Shown here: one piece after another, positions 32,925 through 43,559 of the stretch | Numbering within the stretch: the first letter of the stretch is position 1 | Layout: each line of letters begins with the position of its first letter | Assembly: GCA_036426205.1 (NCBI GenBank) | Contig: CM071571.1 | Coordinates: 113,631,306 to 113,695,305, forward strand | Direction: 5' to 3' | Length of the DNA stretch: 64,000 bases | From: Ascaphus truei | Lineage: Eukaryota > Chordata > Amphibia > Anura > Ascaphidae | The notes under the pieces: model-generated | What the model was told of the DNA's origin: nothing | Databases searched by the model: none | The model's input: the letters and a program-made list of their open reading frames with translations, nothing else | Made by a program: the position numbers and the translations under genes

Positions 32925-33195
32925 TTTTAAACATTACAGTAATGTACTGTACCACGGGGTCTCCGGAGCTGAACCGCACTGAATTCAGGTCCAGGGATCC
33001 CATGCTTCCTGAGATACGGGCCCCGTTATTTCCTATGCATTGAAATGCCCCGATCACGTGACGCTAGACATTTCCATGCATAGGAGATACCGGCACCCCA
33101 TAACTGGGCCTGTATCTCGGAAAGCAGGAGGTCCCCGGACCTGAAACCAATGCGGTTCAACTCACGAGACCCCCTGCTACATTACTGTAATGTTT
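32925..33195. repeat. Inverted repeat around CGATCACGTGA
   Basis: TTTTAAACATTACAGTAATGTA at 32926 is mirrored at 33176-33197, and the GGGGTCTCCGGAGCTGAACC / GTATCTCGG blocks are mirrored within. The same family is at 57990-58240 and partly at 58630-58710. Confidence 0.75.
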
Positions 33196-33224
33196 AAAAT
33201 TAAATATTTAGTAAGCACAAAGAA

Positions 33225-33612
33225 CAACCCACCCTGTGCCCCCACATACTGTAAAACCAATATTTATTTTTATAAACACAGGATTAATACCCCAGGCCGG
33301 CGGGGGTCCCCGGGTGATCCCCACGGGTGTCCACAGGCCCCACAGTGCACCCTGGGGGTGTACCCATGGGTGTCTGGATGCTTCCGGCTGATCCCCGCAA
33401 GGTTCCATGGCCTCCAAGTGGTCCCCGCGGATCACTGCAGGCCCCAATGGGGTCCAACAGTGGTCCCCATGGTTGTCTGTGGGTCCCCGGGTCATCCCCA
33501 CTGGTGTCTGGGGGCCCTCGGTTGGTTCCAACGGGGGTCTGAGGGCCCTCGGGTTGTTCCCACGGGTGTCTGGGGGCCCTCGGATAGTTCCATACATAAC
33601 CACCTGGAGACC
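33225..33612 (+). repeat. GC-rich minisatellite repeat (third copy)
   Basis: Units of about 30-36 bp around CACGGGTGTCTGGGGGCCCT. The 5' flank (CCTGTGCCCCCACATACTGT, AATACCCCAGGCC) is shared with the reverse strand of 37436-37500. Long open frames in both strands reflect the repeat. Confidence 0.75.
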
Positions 33613-33617
33613 CCCCT

Positions 33618-34072
33618 GGCACGTCACGTGAATGAGGCACACAATAGCGACATTAGTAATCTCCGCTTCTGTGGCATAGATAATGTGATCATTGGGCCCA
33701 GAAGAGGAGATTGGGACCGAATATTATTACAAAAGGAGAGCCGTTGGATTTATGACCTTCATACATTAACCCCCAACGGCCTGAATGAAGGCTTTTTATT
33801 TACCCTTTTGTGTGAGATGTTTATTTTGCCACTAGAATCTTGGGTATGGCACTATCTTTGCATAGCTCATATACCATTATCCAGTGTGCATTTCTGTGTA
33901 CTGTATATATTCACTGTGATGTCAGAAGAAGTGTTAGGGCTTGCATTTATTAGATTCATCAATCTAATTATTTTGTTTTTATTTCTGTTTCCTGTGTGTT
34001 GGGGCTCTGTCAACACAATATTTGAATTCTAATTGGCATAATTTCTACACTGTGCACTTTGATTACGATATA
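33618..34072 (+). pseudogene. Penelope-like element, endonuclease C-terminus
   Basis: The translation LARHVNEAHNSDISNLRFCG, then IDNVIIGPRRGDWDRILLQK and ESRWIYDLHTLTPNGLNEGF is the C-terminal part of the GIY-YIG endonuclease of Penelope-like elements (conserved glutamate in QKE.RWI). The GIY-YIG start is missing: upstream sequence is the GC minisatellite. After the domain comes AT-rich 3' sequence running to the hAT insertion at 34081. Only a 3' remnant. Confidence 0.75.
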
Positions 34073-34080
34073 CATATAAC

Positions 34081-35240
34081 CAGTGTTCGACAAATCACCC
34101 AAAAATCTACTCGCCCAACCAAAAAATCTACTCGCTACCTAGTCCCGCCCCCAACCCCGCCCCTAGTCCCACCCCCAACCCTAGTCCCGCCCCCAACCCC
34201 GCTTTAAAATAAAAAATATAAATAAGGGGGGGGGGGGGGGCAGGCCAACACCTTACGCGGGCATATTGGAAGCTTTGGGGAGGCAGCGTGGGGGGAGGCA
34301 CGTGGCGAGGTATCCCCCAGGGGACAGTCAGCCCCGCAGTGGCCACCACTATCCTGCTCTCCTCGCCGGCATGTCTTCACAATGCGCGGCCAAGCAGCTT
34401 TGCAGACTGCTTCTTCCCCCCAGCCCGCGGCGGCATGAAGCTAGCAGGCGGGGGGGCGGCAGGGTAGGTGGGAGTCATGTGGTGAGGGCCGAGGCCGCCC
34501 TCCCCCCCTCGCACACCAACCGGGCTGCAGCAGTGGGGACCTCCCGCCCCGGGCAGCGATCGTTGGATCGAGGGGGAAGGGGACAGCAGCAGGGGACAGG
34601 AGGAGGGAAAGGGGATAGGAGCAGGGGAATGGGACAGGAGGAGGGGAAGGGGACAGAAGCAGGGGACAGGTGCAGGGGACAGGAGAAGGGGAATGGGACA
34701 GGAGAAGGGGAAAGGAGCAGGGAACGGGAGCAGGGGACAGGAGCAGGGTACAGGAGAAGGAGACAGGAGAAGGGGAATGGGACAGGAGGAGGGGAAGGGG
34801 ACAGGAGCAGGGGACAGGAGCAGGGGACGGGAGCAGGGGACAGGAGAAGGGGACAGGAGAAGGGGAATGGGACAGGAGAGCTGCTGTGGTGGGGAGTAGG
34901 GAGCCATGTGGGGACCAGGGGGATCACAGGGAAGGAGCAGAGGGGCCGCAGCATGGCGTGTACTTACTTTTGATGTCCGGGCAGAAAGAATGGCCGCTCG
35001 TTGGGGGCGGGCTCATATAGAGCCTTGCCGCGCGCCCACAAAGCCTGGGAGCGTGCGCCAATCAGCAGTCAGGTAGGGAGTTTATTTATTTATTTATTTT
35101 TCAGCGCGAGCAGGGAAAATTTGAGTGCGAACGGGGGAAATTAAAAAAAAACACGTGTGCTGCTTGGGCCAATATTTACACGCCCGGGGGTTAAATCCAC
35201 CCGCCCCGGGCGAGTAAATGTATAGGATTGTCGAACACTG
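34081..35240. mobile_element. hAT non-autonomous element with perfect 8-bp duplication
   Basis: Terminal inverted repeat CAGTGTTCGACAA(A)TC at both ends, flanked by CATATAAC at 34073-34080 and 35241-35248, the 8-bp size typical of hAT. There is no transposase. Inside are a CCCCGCCCCTAGTCCC block, a GC-rich region, a purine minisatellite (34560-34880, GGGGACAGGAGAAGG type) and near the right end ATCCACCCGCCCCGGGCGAG. A shorter relative is at 52221-52365. The 235-residue open frame through it is repeat-driven. Confidence 0.85.
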
Positions 35241-35249
35241 CATATAACC

Positions 35250-35430
35250 ATTATAATTAAACAGATCAACCGCGAATCAACCGCAGTTCAACCGCGGGTG
35301 CCGGGGCAGCGAGAATGCAGCATGCATTGGGGATGCACCATTTATTGCACATGGAATTCAGGACATGCAACCACAACACCCACGAGAAGTTTTAGAATAA
35401 AGGCTGGCACAGCAGTAGATGGAAATAACC
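35250..35430. repeat. Dispersed repeat fragment
   Basis: Contains ATCAACCGCG repeats (35266-35300) and AGAATAAAGGCTG, shared with 12190-12350. Non-coding. Confidence 0.45.
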
Positions 35431-35499
35431 TACTACTAGACATTATCCGCAATTGAGATGATTACGTGGAGGAAAAATATAAACTGTCTCTATCAACTA

Positions 35500-35836
35500 C
35501 TGTTGTGCCGACGAGTATTCTAAAACAAATCTGGGGCAATCACCAACAAAAGCCTGGTACATGCTGGGTACATCCTGGGTACATGCTGGGTACTTGCTGC
35601 AACATTTCTGCAGACAGACTAATGGCCCATCGGATTAATAGCGGGGGTCCCTGGCAGTACCATTCAAACTGAATGGGACTGCCAGGGAGCTCTGCTGTGT
35701 TAATCCGATGGGTCATTATTCTCTGCAGAAATGTCACTGAAATGTTTGCAGCATGTACCCAGATCTTGTTGGTGATAGCCCCAGATTTTCCAAGGCAAGT
35801 TTAAGGCAAGTTTTAGAATACTCGTCGGTGCACCTG
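35500..35836. mobile_element. TA-target MITE with nested palindrome (copy 1)
   Basis: Flanked by TA (35498-35499 and 35837-35838). The terminal repeat CCGACGAGTATTCTAAAAC (19 bp, perfect) lies just inside both ends. The centre is a palindrome (TGGCCCATCGGATTAATAGC..., 35620-35715) shared with the MITE at 54919-55273, as are the GGTACATGCTGGGTACA repeats. Confidence 0.8.
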
Positions 35837-35876
35837 TAATTCACAGGAAAATGAATTATCATATCTATTTGTAACC

Positions 35877-36331
35877 TTACTGAAATGCTGCCAAATAAAG
35901 TTCCTTATTTAGTCCCCCTGGATATAAAGTCTGAAGTTTGAAAATCCAGTAGGTTTCCTGTTTCCTCAATTTTCTGAACCTATGCTCTCTCAAAGTTTCA
36001 GACTTCATGTGTTCAATACCCATAACAGAAAACCCAGCAGGGTCTTTATTGTGTTCATATGTGAAATGGCGAGAGACACCATGTTCTAAAAAGACTTTCA
36101 TCACATTCTCCGGTTTTCTAAAAACCTCTCCTTAAGCGGTCTTTTGATGTGTCCCATATATTGAAGACCACATTCAGAAGTAAGCATGTAAATGACATGT
36201 GTAGTATTACAATTGATATATTCCTTAATAGGGAATTTGATGTATTCCTTAATAGGGAATTTTTCATTAGTAACTTTCAAAACAAATTTCTTTGCTTTAT
36301 TATCAATGTGAGTACAGGTGACGTATCTCAT
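35877..36331 (-). pseudogene. Penelope-like element, GIY-YIG endonuclease domain
   Basis: Minus strand, two frames. The first gives HVIYMLTSECGLQYMGHIKR and PLKERFLENRRM (GIY-YIG segment with the CP/CECGLxYxG variant typical of Penelope). The second gives FLEHGVSRHFTYEHNKDPAG, FSVMGIEHMKSE and QETYWIFKLQTLYPGGLNKE (catalytic Glu region and C-terminus). A direct duplication of 18 bp (IKEYIKFP twice, 36214-36252) and a frameshift near 36104 break it. The endonuclease would nick target DNA to prime reverse transcription. The adjacent RT fragment is on the opposite strand, so the two were rearranged relative to each other. Confidence 0.8.
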
Positions 36332-36484
36332 GTGTCCACACTCTTTAAACAGGCTTTAGGGATTTTAGGGAGCCAAGTATTCATATTCATATTGGCATTT
36401 TGTTTCAATAAGCTTGCTTCCCTTTCCAGTTACAAATTGGGCAGCCTAAACATAGACATTTTAAACCGAAGTTGACTTTTTATC

Positions 36485-37040
36485 TTGCACAATCGAATGT
36501 GCAAAATATTGAAGCCTTTCACCAAATGGTATATAATGATTTTAAAGTCCCTCTGTAGTGATAGGGCTCAGCATAAGCCTAACCTAACAAAAGAGGCATT
36601 AAGGCTTTTAGGGGATGAAATGTCTTATAAAATATTGACACATGACCCCTTTCCCATCACACAGGGCAATTTTAGGAAATTATTAAAAGATGGGCCAGAA
36701 AGGGGTATACTTAATAAATTGGAGTATATGTTTTTAGATGCGCTACAGCCCAGATCACCGATTTTATATCTCCTGTTTGAAATCCACAAATGTGTGATTA
36801 ACACGCTAGGGAGGCCGATAGTGTCAGGTATTGAATCGGTTACATCCAGCATGTCAGAATACAATATGTTGATCTTTTTTTCCAACCATTTGTCAGCAAA
36901 TTGAAATCTCATCTAAAAATACTAAGCATTTCCTAGGGCTAGTACAGAATTTTAGTTGGTCTGAGGATTATACATGTGTAACTTGTGACATCACATTTCT
37001 GTACATGAATATACAACATGAGAAGGGTTTAGAAACTACA
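36485..37040 (+). pseudogene. Penelope-like element, RT N-terminal part
   Basis: Open to 36904 with LTKEALRLLG, LKDGPERGILNKLEYMFLDA, SPILYLLFEIHKC and GRPIVSGIESVTSSMSEY, the signature LP(K)IHK...GRPIVSG region of Penelope RT. In another frame it continues with TKHFLGLVQNFSWSEDYTC, then VTCDITFLYMNIQHEKGLE near 36990-37010, which includes the first RT aspartate. It stops abruptly at about 37060, where a GC repeat begins. Catalytic YADD part absent. Confidence 0.82.
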
Positions 37041-37109
37041 GCTTTTTTTCTAAATTCCGATCCTACCCTCACCCCACCCCCCAAGAAAATGTTATTTTTA
37101 AAAGCATAA

Positions 37110-37650
37110 CATAGCGTCCCGAGTTACAGGCCCTGGTACAGGGCATCGGGTGACATTGGTACCGCAGGCCAGCGGGGACCCATGGGGACCACCTGAGGAT
37201 GCCCACAGGGACCACCCGAGGACCCTCACAGGGACCACCGAGGACCCCCGGACACCCACGGGGACCACCTGAGGACCCCCAGACCGCCATGGAAACCACC
37301 TGACGGCCCCCAGACACCTGTGGGGACCATCCGGGGACCCCCAGTCATTTGCAGGGACCACCCGTGGACCCCATTGGTGTGCATTGTGGGGCCTGCAGAC
37401 ACTCATAGGGACTACCTGGGGACCCCCACCAGCCTGGGGTATTAATTGTGTGTAGAAAAATAAATATTGGTTTTATGTGGGGGCACAGGGGATGGGTGGG
37501 TTGTGTATTGGTGTTTATTAGATACTGTAATGGTTTATTGGGGGCCTAGGAGGTGGGTAGTAGGGCTCTTCTGTGTATTTGTATTTATTGTGGTAGTGGG
37601 GGTGCGTGAAAGGGGTAGAAGCCCCAAGGATGGGTGTTTAGGCCTACCGG
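37110..37650 (-). repeat. GC-rich minisatellite repeat (fourth copy, reversed)
   Basis: Units of the type GGGGACCACCTGAGGACCCC on the plus strand; antiparallel to 33225-33600, including the flank TTAATACCCCAGGC. A half hairpin TTAACCCCTTCATTACC follows at 37667. Confidence 0.75.
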
Positions 37651-37692
37651 GTGGGTAGCTGGCGGGGTTAACCCCTTCATTACCTTAGCGGT

Positions 37693-37742
37693 ATTTACCA
37701 CTGATGAAGTGACGACTTTTACGTCACGAAATGCATTTGGGG
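37693..37742 (+). ncRNA. Hammerhead-ribozyme-like motif
   Basis: CTGATGA at 37701-37707, one extra A, stem II GTGACG (37709-37714) / CGTCAC (37722-37727) with loop ACTTTTA, GAAA at 37728-37731, then TGCATT as a minimal palindromic stem III with cleavage expected after ATT. This is the clearest core in the window and the form found in Penelope terminal repeats. Confidence 0.65.
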
Positions 37743-38560
37743 AAGGAGGAGTTGAGAGACTGAGGTGTCCGTCGGCAAGGAGGGTTGAGGTGGCGCCATC
37801 GTGTGAAGTCAGTCAGTTGCGCGGAGGACAGCATCGGCATTTGGAGCTGTGAGCAGTGAGAGCGCCTACAGATCAGTGTACCTCACCCGTTACCTGTTAC
37901 AAGCTGCGAACGGCACATTGTCAGTCGTTCTACAGCAGCCAAGTTTATGTAAGTAAACATTTGGCTGTTTTTTATCAATATTACATTTTCTAGCAATCTG
38001 CACTATTATCTCTTATGTCCTTTCCTTTCTGGGGATCCACGGAGATTACGATTGGGTATAATCTGTGGTGAACCAAGAGATGGGGCTGACTAAAGATTGA
38101 CAACACGTGGGATTCGTGAAGTCTAGGAGAAAACGTGGGCTAAAGCACAGATTCTAACAACTGAACAAAACAGTATTATTCTTGTAAGTTGACAACTTTC
38201 TAGTCCATAGAACTGAAACGTGGTGCTTGTTGCTGCGCAATGGTCTATTTTCCCATATTTATTATCTATAGGAGGATCATTGGGGTGCCAGCCAGCAGCA
38301 GATTCACCACTTCATTTTCGCTTGAATCACCAAGAGAACTTTCAAAGCTAAATAGACAATTCATTGGACTGGGGTAAACTGTTGTTATCATTAGCGCCGG
38401 GGTTTTTGCATTGTGTATTATTGTAGTCTGTATACGAATTTGTGAGTAATTTGTTAGGTAGAAACCCCACGGCAGCTCTACCAATCACGCACAGAGTTTT
38501 TGGTCACGTTTACCACATAGCACATATAATTTTATTTGTATTCATCACATTTAATGGTCA
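37743..38560 (+). repeat. Probable Penelope terminal (pLTR) sequence
   Basis: The non-coding stretch downstream of the hammerhead-like motif has no ORF and no match to the other repeat families here. Calling it pLTR rests on position only. Confidence 0.35.
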
Positions 38561-38589
38561 TAGCGCTGAGCTATAGGGTATTAGTTAGC

Positions 38590-38905
38590 CACATTAATTC
38601 ACATGGATTCATGCCAGGGGTCTCCGTTGGTGATTTTAGTGTATATCAGCTCCGGAGACTCCCGGCAGCAATCCGATGCAGGAAACATTCATTTTATCTT
38701 CTAAGTGCCGTCTCGTCGCTCATCGGCAGCTTCACCCTACCTTCTTGCCAACTTTTTGTGGCGGGACGATTTGTTTGTTTTGTTTTTTCGGGAAAAACAT
38801 TGGTGATTTTTGCTCATATCGCCAGCTTATCGGAATCACTGTAGGCTTTTTGGCGATAAACTGGCGATAAGGGACTTATCGCTACTTACTGTATGAGGCC
38901 CTAGG
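38590..38905 (-). repeat. Dispersed repeat with GGGCCTCATACAG terminus
   Basis: Antiparallel relative of 15118-15500: GGCGATAAG/CTTATCG blocks, GATGCAGGAAA, GGGGTCTCC. 38906-41245 shows no recognisable gene, RNA or repeat beyond short A/T tracts. Confidence 0.55.
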
Positions 38906-41623
38906 TGGGCCAAGTGGATCCTATCTACTGACAAATGCTATGCTTGTATGTTTGTTTCTATGTACTGCAATATGGGAGCATGCAAAATACTGTATGCTGT
39001 ATTCTAGCCAGGGTAGAGATGCCTTAGAGGCACTGTTTGTGGTCCTTCATTTTTATCCATGTAATACCAAAGTGTTTTTTTCAGTCCATTTTTGCCCTCC
39101 AGTCCGTGCTTGGTTTTCTTGGAGCAGTGCACAGCCTTTCTCATCCTTCTGGCCTAGATAAAGTATATATTTTTAAACAACTCAACCTTCTGTCCTAGTC
39201 TTACATACAGTACAATACAGATATACCGTCAGTATGTAACTCAAAAACAACATGCATATTGCCATTTGCATACCTTTCCATTTGCATACAATCAATGAAT
39301 CAGCAATTAAGCACAGAACTATATCAATATAACTTCTGATCAAATTTCAAAGGGTATTGCCTCAGAAGGAATGATGGTCACAAAACAAGACCAATGTCAA
39401 TAATATAAAAAATAGAGGTGGAAGGTCAAATCATATGTTAAAAAGACTTTAATGCTTAAATAGCAGAATGGTGGCTACAGGATGTTGCCAATGCCAAACC
39501 TTCCTTACTGACTGCTTTTGGCATAGTACAAAGACAGTGGATAGTTTTAAGGAATATTTCAGATCAGCTTACAAAATTGTATCCATTTAAAATATTCAGT
39601 GAGTAATACCTTTATTCTTTATGATGCGATAAGAATATCAGTATCCCAGTACCACTGGATGTCCTGCATCGGGACCATATGATCACTTTGATAGTGATCA
39701 CATGATCAGGGCTAGTACCTTGATGGATTTTGAACATATTCACTGCTCCAGAAAATGAATTCCCTATAGAAAATGAGCAACAATAGCATGACATACCTGG
39801 TATGGCACAAGGGTCCCTGGCGTGAGGGCGCCTGTGCTTTACCAAGTACGTCATAGAGGCAGCGAAATGGTTACTTATTGTTTGAAAATACTAACAAACA
39901 GTTATCAAGTGATTATTTCAGTTGTGTTAACAACAGTTTCAGGATCATATACCTACAGTATATGAGTTATTTTTATGACTAGGGAAAGTAGCTGCTAGCA
40001 GCAACTAGACAAATATGATGCTGCTGCGGCTATCCCACCCCTTTCCTTTAGATGTTGGAAAATGAAGCCGAAGGATAACAGTGGGTCACTATAAGCAGTT
40101 TGTAGCAAGGATTTAATATTTGGTCACTAGATTATGACCGCAACCATGTGTAAAGCCTGGAAACATCTGTATGTTAGTTTTCTATTAGTATAGAAGTTGG
40201 AGTAAAACATTTTTTGTCCATTACTAAGGTCTGTTTGACATTTTGTATAAAAAAGGAATTGTCGTTCCATGTGTTAGTTTGACGCATCAATTGCATCTCG
40301 GCAACAACTATGGGTGCGCTAAAAAGTGGTACATACATAAATCTGAGTATGTTATTAGTGTGTAGATATACAGTACCTGGATATGTTTCCTCACCTTGTG
40401 GCCCAAAATAGCATTGCTACATGATACCCTATTTCAACTAGTGCTACCTAGTTAAAGTGGTATAAAGCACAAATGTAATCCAGGCCACATTCTATTTATG
40501 CTTTTCATGCATTAAACTCATTTAATCTTTCTGTCAGATCTCATTACAAGAATTACTACCGTGCAAAATATGTAGTAGTAAGGTTAATGTGCTCCAGGAA
40601 TTTGAAAAGGATAAGATTTGAGTATCTGATTTCAGAATGTCTTTTTTTTTGTTTTAGCTCAGTCTATGCACTATGCAATGTTTGCTTCCTTAGATACTAA
40701 TGCAGTCAGCATGGATCCTACTAATGTGTAAACATGGACATTCCCTGTAATCAGTGAGGTTGGTGTCTCAAGGCAAGATTATGTTTTTTTCCAAGGAAAT
40801 ACAATTTATGTGCAGATTATATTTCTCCTTTGGTCTGATAAAGTCAGAATTTGAGTTTGATAATTCAAAATTCTGTTCATCTCTCAAGCTTTGGTTAAAA
40901 CTTTGATAATACAGACATACTACAGTATATACATACTATAGACATATTTTGACTCAGTCAAAAATGGAATGCATGCACCTCTTTCGGAGAAAGGATAACA
41001 TATCCTGTTTTTGTTTTTTTACATTTCCTTGTATAGGAAATGGCTTTTAGAAACCACAAAAAGACGGGACAAATCGTGAGGTTTGCATTTTTTGGGGGCC
41101 AAATTATTATTTTTTCCCCATTTATGTTGCACTTGTTTGATCTTTACAAAACACTATTCGGATTGTTTTTGTAATGTTTAAGGCTGTATACCCAATACAT
41201 AATTAAGTAACCAAAATGTAAAGTGACATATTTTTAACCGGCTCTTTATGGGCCAGATTCACAGAGCTCCATTAACTCAAGGCTCATAATGGTCTGTTAA
41301 AAATAATCATCAACGAACGTAATTTTCCCTGCTCTTAACGTAAATCCACAAAGCTAAATGTACGCAAAAACAATAGCCATTAGTTATCTCTGTATTATAG
41401 GCTTGACAGTATGTTAACATGTTTCAGCGTGTATGTGAATGAAACATGTTAGTGTAGATACGTGTTAACATATGCAGTACTAACGCACATATGCATTAAA
41501 CCAGTTATGCACATTTGCAATGTGATAATATAGCCATTATATTTTGTTCTGAGTTAAAATATGGTTGCCATTGCGTATAATAATTAAGGGGGTGTTCATT
41601 GGGTACATGGCTTCTTGGCAGAA

Positions 41624-41818
41624 AAGAGAGAGTAGAAAGATCCAGGGCAACTTCGGATTTCTTAGAAAAATTTATTCAGCACAAAAACACAACGTTTCAT
41701 CCCTGCTAGGGGATCTTTATCAAGTAAAGTCCCCTAGCAGGGATGAAACGTTGTGTTTTTGTGCTGAATAATTTTTTCTAAGAAATCCGAAGTTGCCCTG
41801 GATCTTTCTACTCTCTCC
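41624..41818. repeat. 195-bp near-perfect palindrome
   Basis: Arms of about 91 bp (41624-41715 and 41728-41818), from AGAGTAGAAAGATCCAGGGC to its complement. Each arm holds CTTGATAAAG ... CCCCTAGCAGGGATGAAACGTTG, a decayed hammerhead-like layout. It looks like two Penelope ends joined head to head. 41246-41620 and 41820-42400 are otherwise featureless. Confidence 0.8.
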
Positions 41819-42402
41819 AATGTTGGATGTTCCTAGGCAGATATCCCTGAACCAGGAGCACCGGTATCAGCAAGTATCTTATTTGTTTTTTTGTGATGTG
41901 CAGCTTCTCTTGTGATATTGTTCTTGGCAGAAAATACAGTGAATTCATAATAATTTTTTAATGAATATATACAGCCAAATATGTTCGCAATTAGATAGTT
42001 CCATACTTGTCCTCCTCCCCCCTTATTATCCTCAGCTCCAGCAGGTGGGACATCTGGATCTCCCTTGAGATCAGCATTTACAAATGTAGCAAGACTTACT
42101 GTTCCAACCCCAATAAGACTAGGTTTACCATGGGCTAGCCACAGGAAGCCTACAAAATGACATCCAATTTTTAAGTGTGTTTATTTTTGTAATTTCAATT
42201 TCTGTCCACCAACATGGCACAGTGGATATCTTTTTCATTGGCTGCATTTAGGCTGTTTACCGGCATAAGTACTTTACAGTACAAATAATTATATTTGACT
42301 ATTAATATGGTTTCATTACACACACAGTCCAGAGACAGGGCACTCACGTAGCAGTAGGGAGAGGTCTTTCTAGGTGCATATTGCCCAAGTGTCAGCAAAG
42401 AA

Positions 42403-42621
42403 GCAGATAGAAGAGAGAAGTGGCAGAGCACAACCGGAATCATCCAAACAAGAAAAATTAGGAAGAAAGTGCATTATAGCACGAAAAAAGTTGGTAGGAT
42501 AATGCTTTGCCTTTTTTCCTTCCATGACTATTAAATCTTTTTATGGATAACCCACTTTCTTCCTAATTTTTCTTGTTTGGATGATTCCGGTTGTGCTCTG
42601 CCACTTCTCTCTTCTATCTGC
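42403..42621. repeat. Inverted repeat with 68-70 bp arms
   Basis: Left arm 42403-42470 (GCAGATAGAAGAGAGAAGTG...), right arm 42551-42621, with an 80-base spacer. Nearly identical arms. 42622-43010 shows nothing recognisable. Confidence 0.75.
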
Positions 42622-43015
42622 ATCCATCTCCAAGGACGGAGGCACACCTAGAGGTCTGGTGGGATCAACATGGACGCTGCAGTGGATTTGTGAGTTTTTC
42701 CTGCTTGCTACATGAATATATTATTATTTCACCAAGGGATTAAGGTTCTGTTTATTGGGGTGATCTTTAGCCTTTGGGTTCCTGGACAATTTGAGTGCCA
42801 TCTATGGTGGTTTACCAACTAGGATACCATACCGAGTACCCCCCCTACAATCAAGAATATATCCCAGACCTCATATAGGATTCATCATACTCATAATATT
42901 ATCATTATAGCTGTATACAGTCCTTGGCACCACGCATTATACTTCTCAGCAAAGAAGCACAATGATAGGGAAAAACAGGACAGGCACTCCAATGTGTAAC
43001 AGGTGAATATTTAAC

Positions 43016-43056
43016 CTGAACGTTTCGGCTCCCAGTGGAGCCTTTACCAAGAGCAC
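43016..43056 (-). ncRNA. Hammerhead-like motif (decayed)
   Basis: On the minus strand: CTTGGTAAAG, stem GGCTCC/GGAGCC around ACTG, then GAAACGTTC. The CUGANGA box is altered, so activity is unlikely. Confidence 0.45.
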
Positions 43057-43559
43057 CAACTTTGTAACAACTAAAGTGAACCAAGATATACTCTAATCTA
43101 AAACATGTGACCCCCAAAAAGTTGCAGAAATTTGTGCAGCGAACCCCTGGTAACATCAGATGACAGGAAAAAAACTAGTTGGGCCAATGGGGCCCAAATC
43201 ATAAAATAAAAACAGGAGGATAGGCAGGCTGGGACTGTAGTGCATACAAATAAATAACCAGCGGCAAGCTATTGCTAATCACAAAGAAAAAACAAAGACA
43301 ACAGTGGTTATAAGTAAACAACTGGTAATAGTATCATACAGCCACAACAGTGGCGACTGTCAGCAACATTTCCAAACTGAACAATAAAGTATCAACATAA
43401 AAACAATGACAGAAGAGCAAGTCCACAGGAGAGATTCAATGTACAGAACATTGTCATATGCAGTAGAATGTCTCAGATCGAACATTTGAGAGTGGCACAT
43501 GAATTGTCTGATCACAACAAAGTGTTTTATCACTATATACAATTATAGCACATGATTAT

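Noticed and set aside
33190..34032. 280-residue open frame as one gene
   Set aside because: It fuses minisatellite translation with a Penelope endonuclease tail; only the part after about 33618 has coding sense.
34266..34973. 235-residue Gly/Gln/Arg-rich open frame and its minus-strand mirror
   Set aside because: Produced by the GGGACAGGAGAAGG minisatellite inside a hAT element; both strands are open at once.
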